NCBI GenBank assembly: GCA_022559845.1
Contig: CM040117.1
Coordinates: 13,044,856 to 13,108,855 of the forward strand
Direction: 5' to 3'
Length of the DNA: 64,000 bases
Source: Amorphophallus konjac
Taxonomy: Eukaryota > Streptophyta > Magnoliopsida > Alismatales > Araceae
Made by a program: the position numbers and the translations under genes. The notes below the pieces were generated by a model. That model was not told the DNA's origin and ran no database searches. It worked only from the letters and a program-made list of their open reading frames with translations. How positions within the stretch are numbered: the first letter of the stretch is position 1; each line of letters opens with the position of its first letter. Of the stretch, positions 1-10,476 are shown one piece after another.

Positions 1-539
1 TGATAAATTGGTTTGTGCTTGATTTCTGTTCTGTGCATTGCTTCTCTGCTGATATGTTCATGTTATAGTTCATCGAGTCTATACATTGTCATGCACATTA
101 GTCAGGCAGCTAGTGTGTACATCGCTTAGTGTAAGCATGGCAAAGTCCAAAGTCTATACATTGGACCGTGGTTCGCCAAGTCTATACATTGCTGAGCCAG
201 TCGACAAGTATGTAAATTGGCTTCAATTCCTCAAGTCTGCACATTGGGCTTTCACGTGAAGTCTACACATTGGTCTCCACTTGAAGTCTATACATTGACT
301 AAGGGTCTTCAAGTTCATACACAGTCGTCTGATGCATATTGATTGAAGTCTGTACAACATGCCTTGTTGTTCACAGCTGTCTTGGTTGTGACTTCCCTAG
401 TGTTTTGATGATGAGCATCACTATGTTAAATATTGTCATTTTAATCAGATATCTTGCGTAATGTTATGCATTTGAAATTTCCATGATTAACAGGAAAAAT
501 TGCTATGAGGTAGTACCTTGTATGTCCGTACTGTTCCTT

Positions 540-1400
540 TCATACTTCGTGTTGTTTGTGTTCACTACACTTCGTGTTGTCCTTTTGTACGTCGTGTTGT
601 TCCAACTATGTTTGTTGATTGTCTTCGTGCTGTTTACTGAAGCAGCTCGATTTGTTCTGATGAACTTCGTGTCATTATTTGTTCCATCGCGTGCTGAACA
701 CTGCAGCACCTCGTGCTGCTTTCTGTGAACCTCGTGTCGTTTCTTCAGTATTTAGTTGCTCATCACGAGTCATCCTTTTTATTTTTGCTCTTGTGTTTTC
801 GTGTCATTTACTGTAGTTACTCGAGTCGTTTTCCTACTTTCACTGTTTTATCACGTGTCGTTGTAGCCGTTCCTATCTTCTGTCTTCGTGTTGTTTTTCC
901 TAGACCCCGTGTCCTTTCTTGCTTTGTGACCACACTTCATGTAGGGTTCTGTTTTCGTCTTCGAGTTGGTTTCAGTACGTGTCATCCTCATCTTCGAGTC
1001 ATTCGTAAGTTCGAGCAATTTTGTATTCGAGTCATTTTTTATGTCTTCGTGATGTTTCTGTGTTTGTGTCTTCGTGTTGTTGTTTTTGTGTCTTCGTGTT
1101 GCATCTTTCTATCTTCGTCCAAGGTTCCTCTGATCGTGTGCTTCTATCGTTTCACTCCGTGTTATTTCCTTCTCACCTCGTGTCGTTCTCTCTTTACCTC
1201 GTGTCGTTCTCTCTTTACCTCGTGTCGTTCTCTCTTTACCTCGTGCTGTTCTCATCTGACTTCGTGTCGTTCTCTTTGTAGTGTTAGCTTTGTTACTGTG
1301 GTATCTCGTGTCATTCTCTCTTTATTTCGTGCTGTAGTCATCTTGTGTATCTCGTGTCGTTCTCAGTATAGTGCATCTCGTATTGCTATCACTTACCTCA
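540..1400 (+). repeat. Degenerate TCGTGTCGTT/TCGTGTTGTT array in U3
   Basis: The core TCGTG(T/C)(T/C)GTT or TCGAGTCRTT recurs every 20-40 bp across about 860 bp, with pyrimidine-rich spacers. At about 1177-1250 a 21-bp unit beginning CTCGTGTCGTT is repeated in exact tandem; the 3' LTR counterpart (about 8830) lacks three of these units, a 63-bp difference. Long open frames here come from the repeat and I do not regard them as genes. Its position upstream of the TATA box places it in U3. Confidence 0.75.
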
Positions 1401-1517
1401 TGCAGTTTTAGTTTTTGTGGCCCTGAGTTTTAATTGTTTTAATCTCTTTGCAGGAGAAGAAGAACAACAAAAAGAAGAAGGTGGTCCGAGGAAGAATATT
1501 CCCCAGTGACTGGGTGG

Positions 1518-1667
1518 CACGTGATCCGAGGCTGGAAGGGCAGACAGGATTGTGACACGTGTGCTGAAGCTGGCTGAGAGACTGACACGTGGCCAAAAGT
1601 TCTGGGCGGGAAATGTGGAAGCCACACGCGCCCAGTGCTGCCCTCCTGATGGCTGCTGTTATAAAAA
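1518..1667 (+). promoter_or_regulatory. Cop1 LTR promoter: three CACGTG boxes and TATA box
   Basis: CACGTG occurs at 1518-1523, 1556-1561 and 1586-1591, followed by TATAAAAA at 1660-1667. CACGTG is the G-box core bound by plant bZIP and bHLH factors. Transcription would start near 1690, at the beginning of a GA-rich leader. In the 3' LTR the TATA box (9286-9293) and the last two boxes are kept, but the first is mutated to CACGTCCG. Confidence 0.6.
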
Positions 1668-2115
1668 GAAGAAAGGCTGATCGAGCAAAAAAAATAGAAA
1701 AGAGAGTGAGCCGAAGAGAATAGAGGAAAAGAGATCGAGAGAGTGAAAGAACAGAAGAAGAAAAGAGCTGCAGTAGAGAGCAGAAGAAGAAGAGAAGAGA
1801 AGAGACAGAGAGAGCCTGCGAAAGAAGAAGAAAAGAAAGAGAAGAAGAGCAGAAGGAAAAGAAGAGAAAGAGAGAGTTAGAGAGCTCGTGAGGGTTAAGA
1901 GAAAAAGAAAGTGAGAGAGAAGAGAAGAGGAAGAGAAGCTTACCTGAAGATCTATCTACTGGACCGTGGATCAAATCCAGGCCAGTCAGCTCCACGTGAG
2001 TCACATCTGTGTTATCTTTCTTTACAGCTTTCTGATCGCTATGTATTTTTCCTTTCTTATTTTTCCTTTTTCATTTGGTTAGCTTTGTACTTCCGATCCT
2101 CTGGACTGAGGTCGG

Positions 2116-2520
2116 GTCCCTCCTGGACTGGAGGAAGAGAGGTCTGCGACCTCTAGTTTGCAAGTGGCTGGAAGTCACTTGTGTGTTCCCTCCGGTTTGG
2201 AGGAAGGGAGATCTGATCTCCGGTTCTGGGCTTGTGGGTTGCAAGTCCAGGGGTCCCTCCTGGTCTGGAGGAAGAGAGGTCTTCGACCTCTGGTTTGCTG
2301 GTGACGGGGAGTCACTGGTGGGTTCCCTCCTGGTTTGGAGGAAGAGAGACTTCGGTCTCTGGTTTCCAAGTGGCTGGGAGTCACTTGGGGTGTCCCTCCG
2401 GTCTGGAGGAAGAGGGGAGGCTGTTCCCCTAGTCAAGCTGTTTGGCAGCAAGTGTTTGCAGACTGAGTCTGCTGTGCTAGCGTTGCTAGTGGAATCCTCA
2501 CTCCGGTTGGGAGTGAGGGG
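2116..2520 (+). other. Tandem hairpin array in the Cop1 leader, covarying stems
   Basis: Five units of about 67-70 bp start near 2116, 2186, 2253, 2323 and 2392. Each has a CCTCC...GGAGG stem followed by a second stem whose sequence changes while pairing is kept: GAGGTC/GACCTC, GAGATC/GATCTC, GAGGTC/GACCTC, GAGAC/GTCTC, GGGGA/TCCCC. Several units add a third stem such as AAGTG/CACTT or GTGAC/GTCAC. After the array come GCAGACT-g-AGTCTGC, CTAGC-gtt-GCTAG and CCTCACTCC-ggttg-GGAGTGAGG. It lies downstream of the predicted start site, so it would be in the RNA leader and again near the RNA 3' end. A packaging or dimerisation role is inference. Confidence 0.75.
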
Positions 2521-2859
2521 TGGATGTAGGTCTTGGTGACTGAACCACCTAAAAAATCTTATGTGCTGTGTGATTGGGCTTGTGCGTTTGTTCCTTATCT
2601 TCTACCCTCTTCACAGATTGCTTTATGCATTCTTGTTTCTATCCGTGCTGAGAGTTGATTGCATTCTTCTGCTTCTGCTAGTTGCTTATTTAGGTGAGCC
2701 TTATATATATTTGCTCATTGGTTTAAAAGAAAACTCAATTTGTTCTTCAGACTATCCATCTTGCATTTGATAATGTTCTAGTCTTTTATTGAGCGAAAAG
2801 TTTTTAAGGGTGGGATTCATTCACCCCCCCCTCTGAATCCTTACACCAAACCTATCAAT

Positions 2860-2871
2860 TGGTATCAGAGC
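2860..2871 (+). promoter_or_regulatory. Primer binding site, initiator tRNA-Met
   Basis: TGGTATCAGAGC lies two bases after the 5' LTR end and matches the usual plant retrotransposon PBS complementary to the 3' end of initiator tRNA-Met. Confidence 0.9.
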
Positions 2872-3006
2872 GGTCTCTGACTTCCAGATCCAACGATCTG
2901 CAAAGGATCCTGCTGATTTGATTTCATGCTTTACAGTTCTAGTGTGGTGCATTCTTCTGATATCGCTTTCTAGCTCATTGATCTGAGTCTATTCGATTGC
3001 TTTATA

Positions 3007-3838
3007 ATGGCATCACCTACAGTTTTTGATGGTTCTAACTTCAAGAAATGGTCACGCAGTCTATGTGGTTTTATAAACTCTATAGATCCAAAACTGTGGG
3101 TTCTTGTTGAACATGGTCCACATGTTTTGCCTCGAGAGAAGAATAAATGGTCCTAGAAGGATAAACAACTGAACAGTGAGAATATAAGAGTTCGGGACAT
3201 TCTGAATAATGCTGTAGATGCTAATGTCATTTCTTCTATTCTTACATGTAGGACTGCGAAGGAAATCTGGGATTCAGTGATCACATTGCATGAGAACCAG
3301 AAGTGTCTAACGGCAAGAGGAAGCACTTCAAGCAATGAAGAAGAAGACCAGGTAAATTCTGAATCTGATTCTGACAAAATGACTTTTGATGATTTAAAGA
3401 AAATATATGCTGAATTGTATGAAAAATATAGAAAAGTAAAATCTGAAAATAAAAGACTAAAGAAAAAGATTGATCAAAATTGTTCTGATTTATCATGTGA
3501 AAATTGTTCAAAATTGAAACAATCTCATGATGCTTATCTGATTGATATTCAGAACTATAAGAAGCAATTGGAAGAAGCTGGAAATACAGGCTCAGAATGA
3601 ATCAACTGAAACTTGAAAATGAAAAGGCTAAAAGGCTCCAACAAGAAAATCAAGCTGAACTTGACAAGCATAAAGAACACATTTCTGTGCTGAAAAACAA
3701 AAATAATGAACTTACTGATAAAATTTCTGAACTAGAGAATGAGCTGAATTCACTAGGAAAAGATCAAATCCTAATTGATGAACTGGTTCAGAATGAACAA
3801 ATAAGAAAGGAAAATGAGAGCTGAAGCTACTGAACTCT
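3007..3838 (+). pseudogene. Cop1 gag N-terminal part, broken
   Basis: The likely start is ATG 3007. The first 100 residues (FDGSNFKKW..., ...TAKEIWDSVITLHE) resemble the N-terminal gag region of copia elements (DUF4219/UBN2 type). An in-frame TAG lies at 3154-3156. After WDSVITLHE the frame passes directly into an acidic Ser/Glu stretch and a coiled coil, so most of the capsid domain of about 150 residues appears deleted. Two frameshifts follow, near 3590 and 3820, with Lys/Glu/Asn-rich coiled coil on both sides (the second piece is 3597-3824). The coding strand continues into the zinc-knuckle ORF at 3842. Confidence 0.7.
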
Positions 3839-3841
3839 GCT

Positions 3842-5251
3842 ATGTCTGAGAAGCTTTTAATGCTTGATAAGGAAATTCAATTTGAGAATGAATTGAAACT
3901 GAAACAGGAACTAGAAATTGTTAAAAATTTGAATGATGTCATGCAGAGACAAATTATCTCATGTGAGGAAGACTTGACTAATTCAGAACTCAAAATTTGT
4001 TCTCTGCAATCTGAAATAAGTAAACTTGTTCGTTCCATGTCTAAATCTACCAAGGGAAAAGAGAAAATGAATGTTCCTCTGTGTGATAACGCCACTAAAT
4101 CAAGTGGAAAGCAAGGATGCAAATCCCAAATTGAAAAATCTGTTAAGAAAAAGTTGTACACTACTTTTGTTCGCAGCTCTGACATTGCAAGCTGCTCTGG
4201 GCCTCCTAAAACATCTACATCATCTGTTTTCCAATTCAAGGCCCAGAAAAATGAAGAACAAATAAAAGTTGTGAACAAGGGTAAACAAATGAGCAAAAAT
4301 GGTAAGAAAAATAAGGATAAACATGTCCCTACTTGTGTCTTTAAATCTGCTACCTATACTGCATCTGATGACTCAATGCATACTGCTCATAGCTCAATTA
4401 ATTATCCGTATGCATCTGATAAGAGTGTTTCATGCCATTATTGTGGCAAGGTAGGCCATGTAATGGATGATTGCAGATTATTGATTGAAGATGGGCATGC
4501 AAGTGAAACATTGCATTCGAGAAATTCATTTGGTAAAAATCATGCTACTAGGAAGTCTGATACATCTTGTCATTACTGTGGTAGGCATGGTCATTTCATG
4601 GATGCCTGTTTCTTCATGAAACAAGATGATAAAATGCATGCTAGGTCTTCTGTTCATCATCACCCCAAAAGAAACATGTATGCTTCAAACCAACACATCA
4701 TTTGTTATAATTGTAACAAACGTGGTCATAAAGCTGTTGAGTGTTGGTTTAGGACTTCATGGGGATATAATGGTTCAAGAGGTAAGCACCTAAGGTGTTT
4801 TGAATGTGGCAAGTATGGGCATGCAGTCAAGGACTGCTGGTATGCTCAGGGAAAACATTTTAATTCCAAATTTGATAAATTCCCTGCAAATAAAAATTTT
4901 CTTGGTAGAAATAAACCTATTTTTAAAGAAAAGATTCTTGTATGTTTTGAATGTGGAAAACCTGGCCACCGAGCTTCTGAATGCTTGTGGGCAGGCAATG
5001 CTAAATCAAAACCTCATGCAAGTAACAAAAATTTTCATGCAAACTCACATAGATTCCATGATGATAATAATGTCCACAAAAAGAATTCAAGGTTTGCTAC
5101 ATCATGTAGAGATTGTGGAAAATTTGGTCATTTCATGGATAACTGTTACCTGGTGGATCATGATGATAATACTGCTAAGAAATTGCTTAGAACACCTGGT
5201 AGGGATAAAACAGGACCCAAGGCTGCTTGGGTTCCTGCAAGATCAAAGTGA
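3842..5251 (+). CDS. Cop1 gag C-terminal part: coiled coil and six CCHC zinc knuckles
   Basis: This open frame has 469 residues. Residues 1-65 are coiled coil, followed by a Lys/Ser-rich linker to about 195. Six CX2CX4HX4C knuckles follow: CHYCGKVGHVMDDC, CHYCGRHGHFMDAC, CYNCNKRGHKAVEC, CFECGKYGHAVKDC, CFECGKPGHRASEC and CRDCGKFGHFMDNC. The C-terminus ends GPKAAWVPARSK. Knuckles of this kind bind RNA in nucleocapsid proteins; copia gags usually carry one or two. A related protein with the same ending lies on the minus strand at 63053-63607. The frame is probably the 3' part of the gag that begins at 3007 rather than a gene with its own start. Confidence 0.8.
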   Translation: MSEKLLMLDKEIQFENELKLKQELEIVKNLNDVMQRQIISCEEDLTNSELKICSLQSEISKLVRSMSKSTKGKEKMNVPLCDNATKSSGKQGCKSQIEKSVKKKLYTTFVRSSDIASCSGPPKTSTSSVFQFKAQKNEEQIKVVNKGKQMSKNGKKNKDKHVPTCVFKSATYTASDDSMHTAHSSINYPYASDKSVSCHYCGKVGHVMDDCRLLIEDGHASETLHSRNSFGKNHATRKSDTSCHYCGRHGHFMDACFFMKQDDKMHARSSVHHHPKRNMYASNQHIICYNCNKRGHKAVECWFRTSWGYNGSRGKHLRCFECGKYGHAVKDCWYAQGKHFNSKFDKFPANKNFLGRNKPIFKEKILVCFECGKPGHRASECLWAGNAKSKPHASNKNFHANSHRFHDDNNVHKKNSRFATSCRDCGKFGHFMDNCYLVDHDDNTAKKLLRTPGRDKTGPKAAWVPARSK

Positions 5252-7536
5252 TTGTTTTGCTGCAGGTATGCCTTGGAATGAATAAAGAGGGGTTAATTAA
5301 CCAAGGCACTCAAAAAGGAAAACCCCAGGACTCAATTCAGGTCAGTTCTGAACCTTACTTTAAATTCCATCATCTGGAATTGTGAGTATGAAAAAAAAAT
5401 GAGAATTTCATGTTGATGTGTGTGTCTGATGTATGATCTTCTCTTGCCTAGCTGATCAGTCTGTATTCCAGACTCAGCTATTGAGTTTTAATTCTGCATA
5501 TATGATATTTTTCTCTTGTCATATGTTGAACTGAATTCGAATGGTCCTTGTGACCAGGTTCTCCACCTAGAACCATGGGTCTAGTCCTTATGAAGAGCTG
5601 TGTCCTGCATATCAATAATTTTTTTTAAAATCTAAACAGAAATGGCTTGGATGCATACATCTGAATAAGTTTTCATTGCATATAGACAGGGGGAGCATTA
5701 TTATATTGTTGTCACTATTTGAAATTCACACTCTCCACTCTTTCAAATCATCAATTGACTATTTTGAGCTCATACCTTCTTGAATCTGAAAATTTGGCTG
5801 CCAATCCTCAATCTGTTGAAGAAGGAGTGTCTCATTTTGTCTGACTGAAATGACTTTAAACCTTTATTCTCTCTTGCTGATTGACTCTTCCACCAGCTTG
5901 TACTCTTCCTTCATATACCTCTTAGCTGGTGTGACTATTTTGGCTCCATTATTGAATTGTTGGTCAGCTAAATTTATTGTTCTGATCTGAGGAACTTAAG
6001 CTGCATGTCATGCAATTCAGTCTGAGATTTTGGTAGAAACTCCTATCATATGGGTTTAAGAATTATCACTGAATCAGACTGATATAAGATTAATATATTC
6101 TCAGCTTTTGTAATTAAATGAATTGAAAATATTTGAATGATAAGGTTTAATAAACTTTAACCTCTTGTGTCATGTAATCCTTAATGTCTCTCATCTGATA
6201 TCTGAAAATTTGAAATCTAGGCTACTTTGGTAGAGATACATAGAGTGAGTGTTGTGGTTAAACATTAACTTGAAAAAGTTGACTAAATGAAAAATTATGA
6301 ATTCAGAGCAATGACTCGGTCACTGAGAAACTGAGTTCTTTATCAATGAAATAAAGTAACTCATGTCATGAGGTGCCACAGTTATCTCTGATAAAAATTT
6401 AGTGAAACAAAACCTGACAGAGCAATAGCTTATTTGTGTTGAGTAGTTGGGGAGTCTGGCCTCTGATAAAGGTGTCTTCTCATGTAAAAAGACACTCATA
6501 TTGCTAACTCTGCTCTCAAAGTGAGAGGCAATGCCAGTTATCACACTGAGTAACTGGGTCACTTCAACTAAGACTTGTTGTGCCTCATGTAAAAAGGTGT
6601 TGATCAACTTAAATTGCTCAGGAAAAATATAATGTGCTTCAAATAAAATTATCTTGAAAAATCTGTCAACTCATGTTCTTGAAAAAGTGTTTAACTTCAG
6701 TACTAACCTGTGTATTTTTCAAAGGTGCAATTGAGATCATATGTGTAAGATAAAAGATGATTGTCTTTGAGTGTTTTCTGACTATTTGGTTCACTTTTAT
6801 TAAAACTTGGATTCAGATATGAGTATTGAGTTTAATTTGGCAAAGTTGGTATACATCAAAATTAAATCAGATTGGTTAAGTTGCCACTTCATAACTCCTT
6901 ATGATAGAAGAGTCTACATCTTTTAAGACTTATTGAAGTGATGTATGCATTCAAATCCCTCATGATCAGATTCATGCATGATCAACAAAAACTGTATAGT
7001 CAACTCCTCTCTTATCAGTTGACTGATTCCATCTGCATTTTTCTGACCATACAAATGTGAGGTGCCACTCCCATTATTACCTTGTTCACTTGCAGCCTTC
7101 TGAACTTCAGAATCCTTATGGTGGTGGATTTCAGATTGATTCTGAGATGTATTTCTCTCCACACTGTTGGAATCTTCCATCTTGTTCTGCAATAAGTTCT
7201 GATTCTGTGGTATTTTCACCCGAATTCAGATTCTTTGTAATGGCTGATTTCAGATTGATTTATTGGATAACCAGAGTCCATTCCTGTGCTTCAGGGGGAG
7301 TTGTGGTTTATTAACATCTAAGGGGAGAGTAGTCAATCATGCATGTTGATAGGGGGAGAGCTGTTTCATTGTCATAAGGGAGATCTTCATTTTAAAGTAC
7401 CATGACTCAGTCTCTACAGTTATGTGCTGTCTTTGTGTGCATCATTTGACTATCAAACCATTTCCCTTCTTTTTGATTATGTCAAAGGGGGAGAATAGTT
7501 TGATGAGTCAGTGTGACTCATTATGTTGCCATCATC
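5252..7536 (+). other. Cop1 non-coding internal region in place of pol
   Basis: About 2.3 kb of AT-rich sequence without convincing coding potential. No integrase, RT or RNase H motif is visible. Several GGGGGAG tracts occur towards the right (about 5690 and 7290-7490), resembling degenerate copies of the polypurine tract. Short open frames here have no recognisable content. Confidence 0.6.
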
Positions 7537-7549
7537 AAAAAGGGGGAGA
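7537..7549 (+). promoter_or_regulatory. Polypurine tract of Cop1
   Basis: AAAAAGGGGGAGA lies one base before the 3' LTR start (TGTTGTGCCT). Its position and composition fit the plus-strand primer site of an LTR element. Confidence 0.85.
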
Positions 7550-7550
7550 T

Positions 7551-10476
7551 TGTTGTGCCTCTTGTGCTTTGTTGATGATGTGGTGTTTTAATGATAGCAA
7601 CATGAATGAGTCACCACATTGTCTTGAATATGTCTGATCTTTTCTGTGGGAGATTGCATGAGTGTGCCATGTCTGAATTGTGAAGAATGCATGTGTATGC
7701 TTGAGTCATGCTGTGATAAATTGGTTTGTGCTTGATTTCTGTTCTGTGCATTGCTTCTCTGCTAATATGTTCATGTTGTAGTTCATCGAGTCTATACATT
7801 GTCATGCACATTAGTCAGGCAGCTAGTGTGTACATCGCTTAGTGTAAGCATGGCAAAGTCCAAAGTCTATACATTGGACCGTGGTTCGCCAATTCTATAC
7901 ATTGCTGAGCCAGTCGACAAGTCTGTAAATTGGCTTCAATTCCTCAAGTCTGCACATTGGGCTTTCACGTGAAGTCTACACATTGGTCTCCACTTGAAGT
8001 CTATACATTGACTAAGGGTCTTCAAGTTCATACACAGTCGTCTGATGCATATTGATTGAAGTCTGTACAACATGCCTTGTTGTTCACAGCTGTCTTGGTT
8101 GTGACTTCCCTAGTGTTTTGATGATGAGCATCACTATGTTAAATATTGTCATTTTAATCAGATATCTTGCGTAATGTTATGCATTTGAAATTTCCATGAT
8201 TAACAGGAAAAACTGCTATGAGGTAGTACCTTGTATGTCCGTACTGTTCCTTTCATACTTCGTGTTGTTTGTGTTCACTACACTTCATGTTGTCCTTTTG
8301 TACGTCGTGTTGTTCCAACTATGTTTGTTGGTTGTCTTCGTGCTGTTTACTGAAGCAGCTCGATTTGTTCTGATGAACTTCGAGTCGTTTTCCGGTGAAC
8401 CTCGTGTCGTTTCTTCAGTACTTAGTTGCTCATCTCGAGTCATCCTTTTTTTTTTTGCTCTTGTGTTTTCGTGTCATTTACTATAGTTACTCGAGTCGTT
8501 TTCCTGCTTTCACTATTTTATCATGTGTCGTTGTAGCCGTTCCTGTCTTCTTCTTCGTGTTGTTTTTCCTAGACCCGTGTCCTTTCTTGCTTTGTGACCA
8601 CACTTCGTGTAGGGTTCTGTTTTCATCTTCGAGTTGGTTTCAGTCCGTGTCGTCCTCGTCTTCGAGTCGTTCGTAAGTTCGAGCAATTTTGTATTCGAGT
8701 CATTTTTTATTTTTATGTCTTCGTGTTGTTTTTGTATTTGTGTCTTCGTGTTGCTTCTTTCTATCTTCGTCCAGGTTTCCCCTGATCGCGTGTTTTACTA
8801 CCGTTTTACTCCGTGTTATTTCCTTCTCACCTCGTGCTGTTCTCATCTGACTTCGTGTCATTCTCTTTGTAGTGTTAGCTTTGTTACTGTGGTACCTCAT
8901 GTCGTTCTCTCTTTATCTCGTGCTGTAGTCATCTTATGTACCTTGTGTCGTTCTCAGTATAGTGCACTTTTTGTTGTTCCTACACACCTCGTGCAGCTTT
9001 AGCTTGAGTGTCAACCGACTTATTTCAGGTATATATATATATAGAAGAACCCTGAGTATTAATGGTTTTAATCTCTTTGCAGGAGAAGAAGAAAAACAAA
9101 AAGAAGAAGGTGGTCCGAGGAATAATATTCCCCAGTGACTGGGCGGCACGTCCGAGGCTGGAAGGGCAGACAGGATTGTGACACGTGTGCTGAAGCTGGC
9201 TGAGAGACTGACACGTGGCCAAAAGTTCTGGGCGGGAAATGTGGAAGCCACACGCGCCCAGTGCTGCCCTCCTGCTGGCTGCTGTTATAAAAAGAAGAAA
9301 GGCTGATCGAGCAACATGAAGAGAGTGAGCCGAAGAGAATAGAGGAAAAGAGATCGAGAGAGTGAAAGAGCAGAAGAAGAAAAGAGCTGCAGTAGAAAGC
9401 AGAAGAAGAAGAGAAGAGAAGAGACAGAGAGAGCCTGCGAAAGAAGAAGAAAAGAAAGAGAAGAAGAGCAGAAGGAAAAGAAGAGAAAGAGAGAGTTAGA
9501 GAGCTCGTGAGGGTTAAGAGAAAAAGAAAGTGAGAGAGAAGAGAAGAGGAAGAGAAGCTTACCTGAAGATCTGTCTACTAGACCGTGGATCAAATCCAGT
9601 CCAGTCAGCTCCATGCGAGCCACATCTGTGTTATCTTTCTTTACAGCTTTCTGATCGCTGTGTATTTTTCCTTTCTTATTTTTCCTTTTTCATTTGGTTA
9701 GCTTTGTACTTCCGATCCTCTAGACTGAGGTCGGGTCCCTCCTGGTCTGGAGGAAGAGAGGTCTACGACCTCTAGTTTGCAAGTGGCTGGAAGTCACTTG
9801 TGTGTTCCCTCCGGTTTGGAGGAAGGGAGATCTGATCTCCGGTTCTGGGCTTATGGGTTGCAAGTCCAGGGGTCCCTCCTGGTCTGGAGGAAGAGAGGTC
9901 TTCGACCTCTGGTTTGCTGGTGACGGGGAGTCACTGGTGGGTTCCCTCCTAGTCTGGAGGAAGAGAGACTTCGGTCTCTGGTTTCCAAGTGGCTGGGAGT
10001 CACTTGGGGTGTCCCTCCGGTCTGGAGGAAGAGGGGAGGCTGTTCCCCTCGTCAAGCTGTTTGGCAGCAAGTGTTTGCAGACTGAGTCTGCTGTGCTAGC
10101 GTTGCTAGTGGAATCCTCACTCCGGTTGGGAGTGAGGGGTGGATGTAGGTCTTGGTGACCGAACCACCTAAAAAATCTTCTGTGCTGTGTGATTGGGCTT
10201 GTGCGTTTGTTCCTTATCTTCTACCCTCTTCACAGATTGCTTTATGCATTCTTGTTTCTATCCATGCTGAGAGTTGATTGCATTCTTCTGCTTCTGCTAG
10301 TTGCTTATTTAGGTGAGCCTTATATATATTTGCTCATTGGTTTAAAAGAAAATTCAATTTGTTCTTCAGACTATCCATCTTGCATTTGATAATGTTCTAG
10401 TCTTTTATTGAGCGAAAAGTTTTTAAGGGTGGGATTCATTCACCCCCCCCTCTGAATCCTTGCACCAAACCTATCA
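7551..10476 (+). repeat. 3' LTR of Cop1, complete (2926 bp)
   Basis: Begins TGTTGTGCCT and ends CCTATCA. From 7714 on it parallels window positions 1-2857. It repeats the promoter (TATA at 9286-9293), the purine-rich leader and the hairpin array (about 9736-10141). It has a short TA run near 9030 and lacks three of the 21-bp units seen in the 5' copy. Confidence 0.9.
9736..10141 (+). other. Second copy of the covarying hairpin array
   Basis: The same five units plus terminal hairpins as 2116-2520. Differences between the copies fall mainly in loops (for example the loop of the GAGGTC stem is tgc in one and tac in the other; the CCTCC loop is tggact or tggtct), while stems are unchanged. Confidence 0.7.

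Larger units (their letters stand above)
1..2857 (+). repeat. 5' LTR of Cop1, partial
   Basis: Position 1 aligns with 7714 in the 3' LTR, so about 163 bp of the LTR lie outside the window. The repeat ends CCTATCA at 2857, one base before the primer site. In order it holds AAGTCTATACATT-type repeats (about 75-300), a TCGTGTCGTT array (about 540-1400), three CACGTG boxes and a TATA box (1518-1667), a purine-rich leader (about 1670-1935) and a chain of hairpins (2116-2520). It differs from the 3' LTR by scattered substitutions and indels, including 63 bp of extra 21-bp units, so the insertion is not recent. Confidence 0.9.
1..10476 (+). mobile_element. Cop1: gag-only Ty1/copia-type LTR retrotransposon
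   Basis: Two long direct repeats (1-2857 and 7551-10476) flank a 4.7-kb internal region. A tRNA-Met primer site follows the left repeat and a polypurine tract precedes the right one. The LTR termini are TG...CA. The only coding content is a gag with coiled coil and zinc knuckles. I find no protease, integrase, RT or RNase H motif in any frame, so the element is non-autonomous and resembles the TR-GAG class. Its left end lies outside the window, so the target duplication cannot be confirmed; the right flank begins GTCCC. It is inserted in the copia LTR fragment 10477-11947. Assignment to copia rests on gag architecture and PBS; a SIRE/Maximus-like affinity is inference. Confidence 0.85.

Noticed and set aside
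483..1411. Open frames of 81-232 codons in the Cop1 LTR, with copies in the 3' LTR
   Set aside because: They arise from the TCGTGTCGTT array; composition is low-complexity and they are not conserved in frame between the two LTRs.
2071..2539. Overlapping open frames of 66-154 codons on both strands
   Set aside because: They follow from the tandem hairpin units; the base-pairing pattern explains the conservation better than a protein.
2860..2871. tRNA-Met match as a possible tRNA gene
   Set aside because: Only 12 bases match; there is no cloverleaf, and it follows an LTR as a primer site.
5252..7536. Possible decayed pol in Cop1
   Set aside because: No DTG, YVDD, integrase zinc or D,D,E context was seen in any frame.
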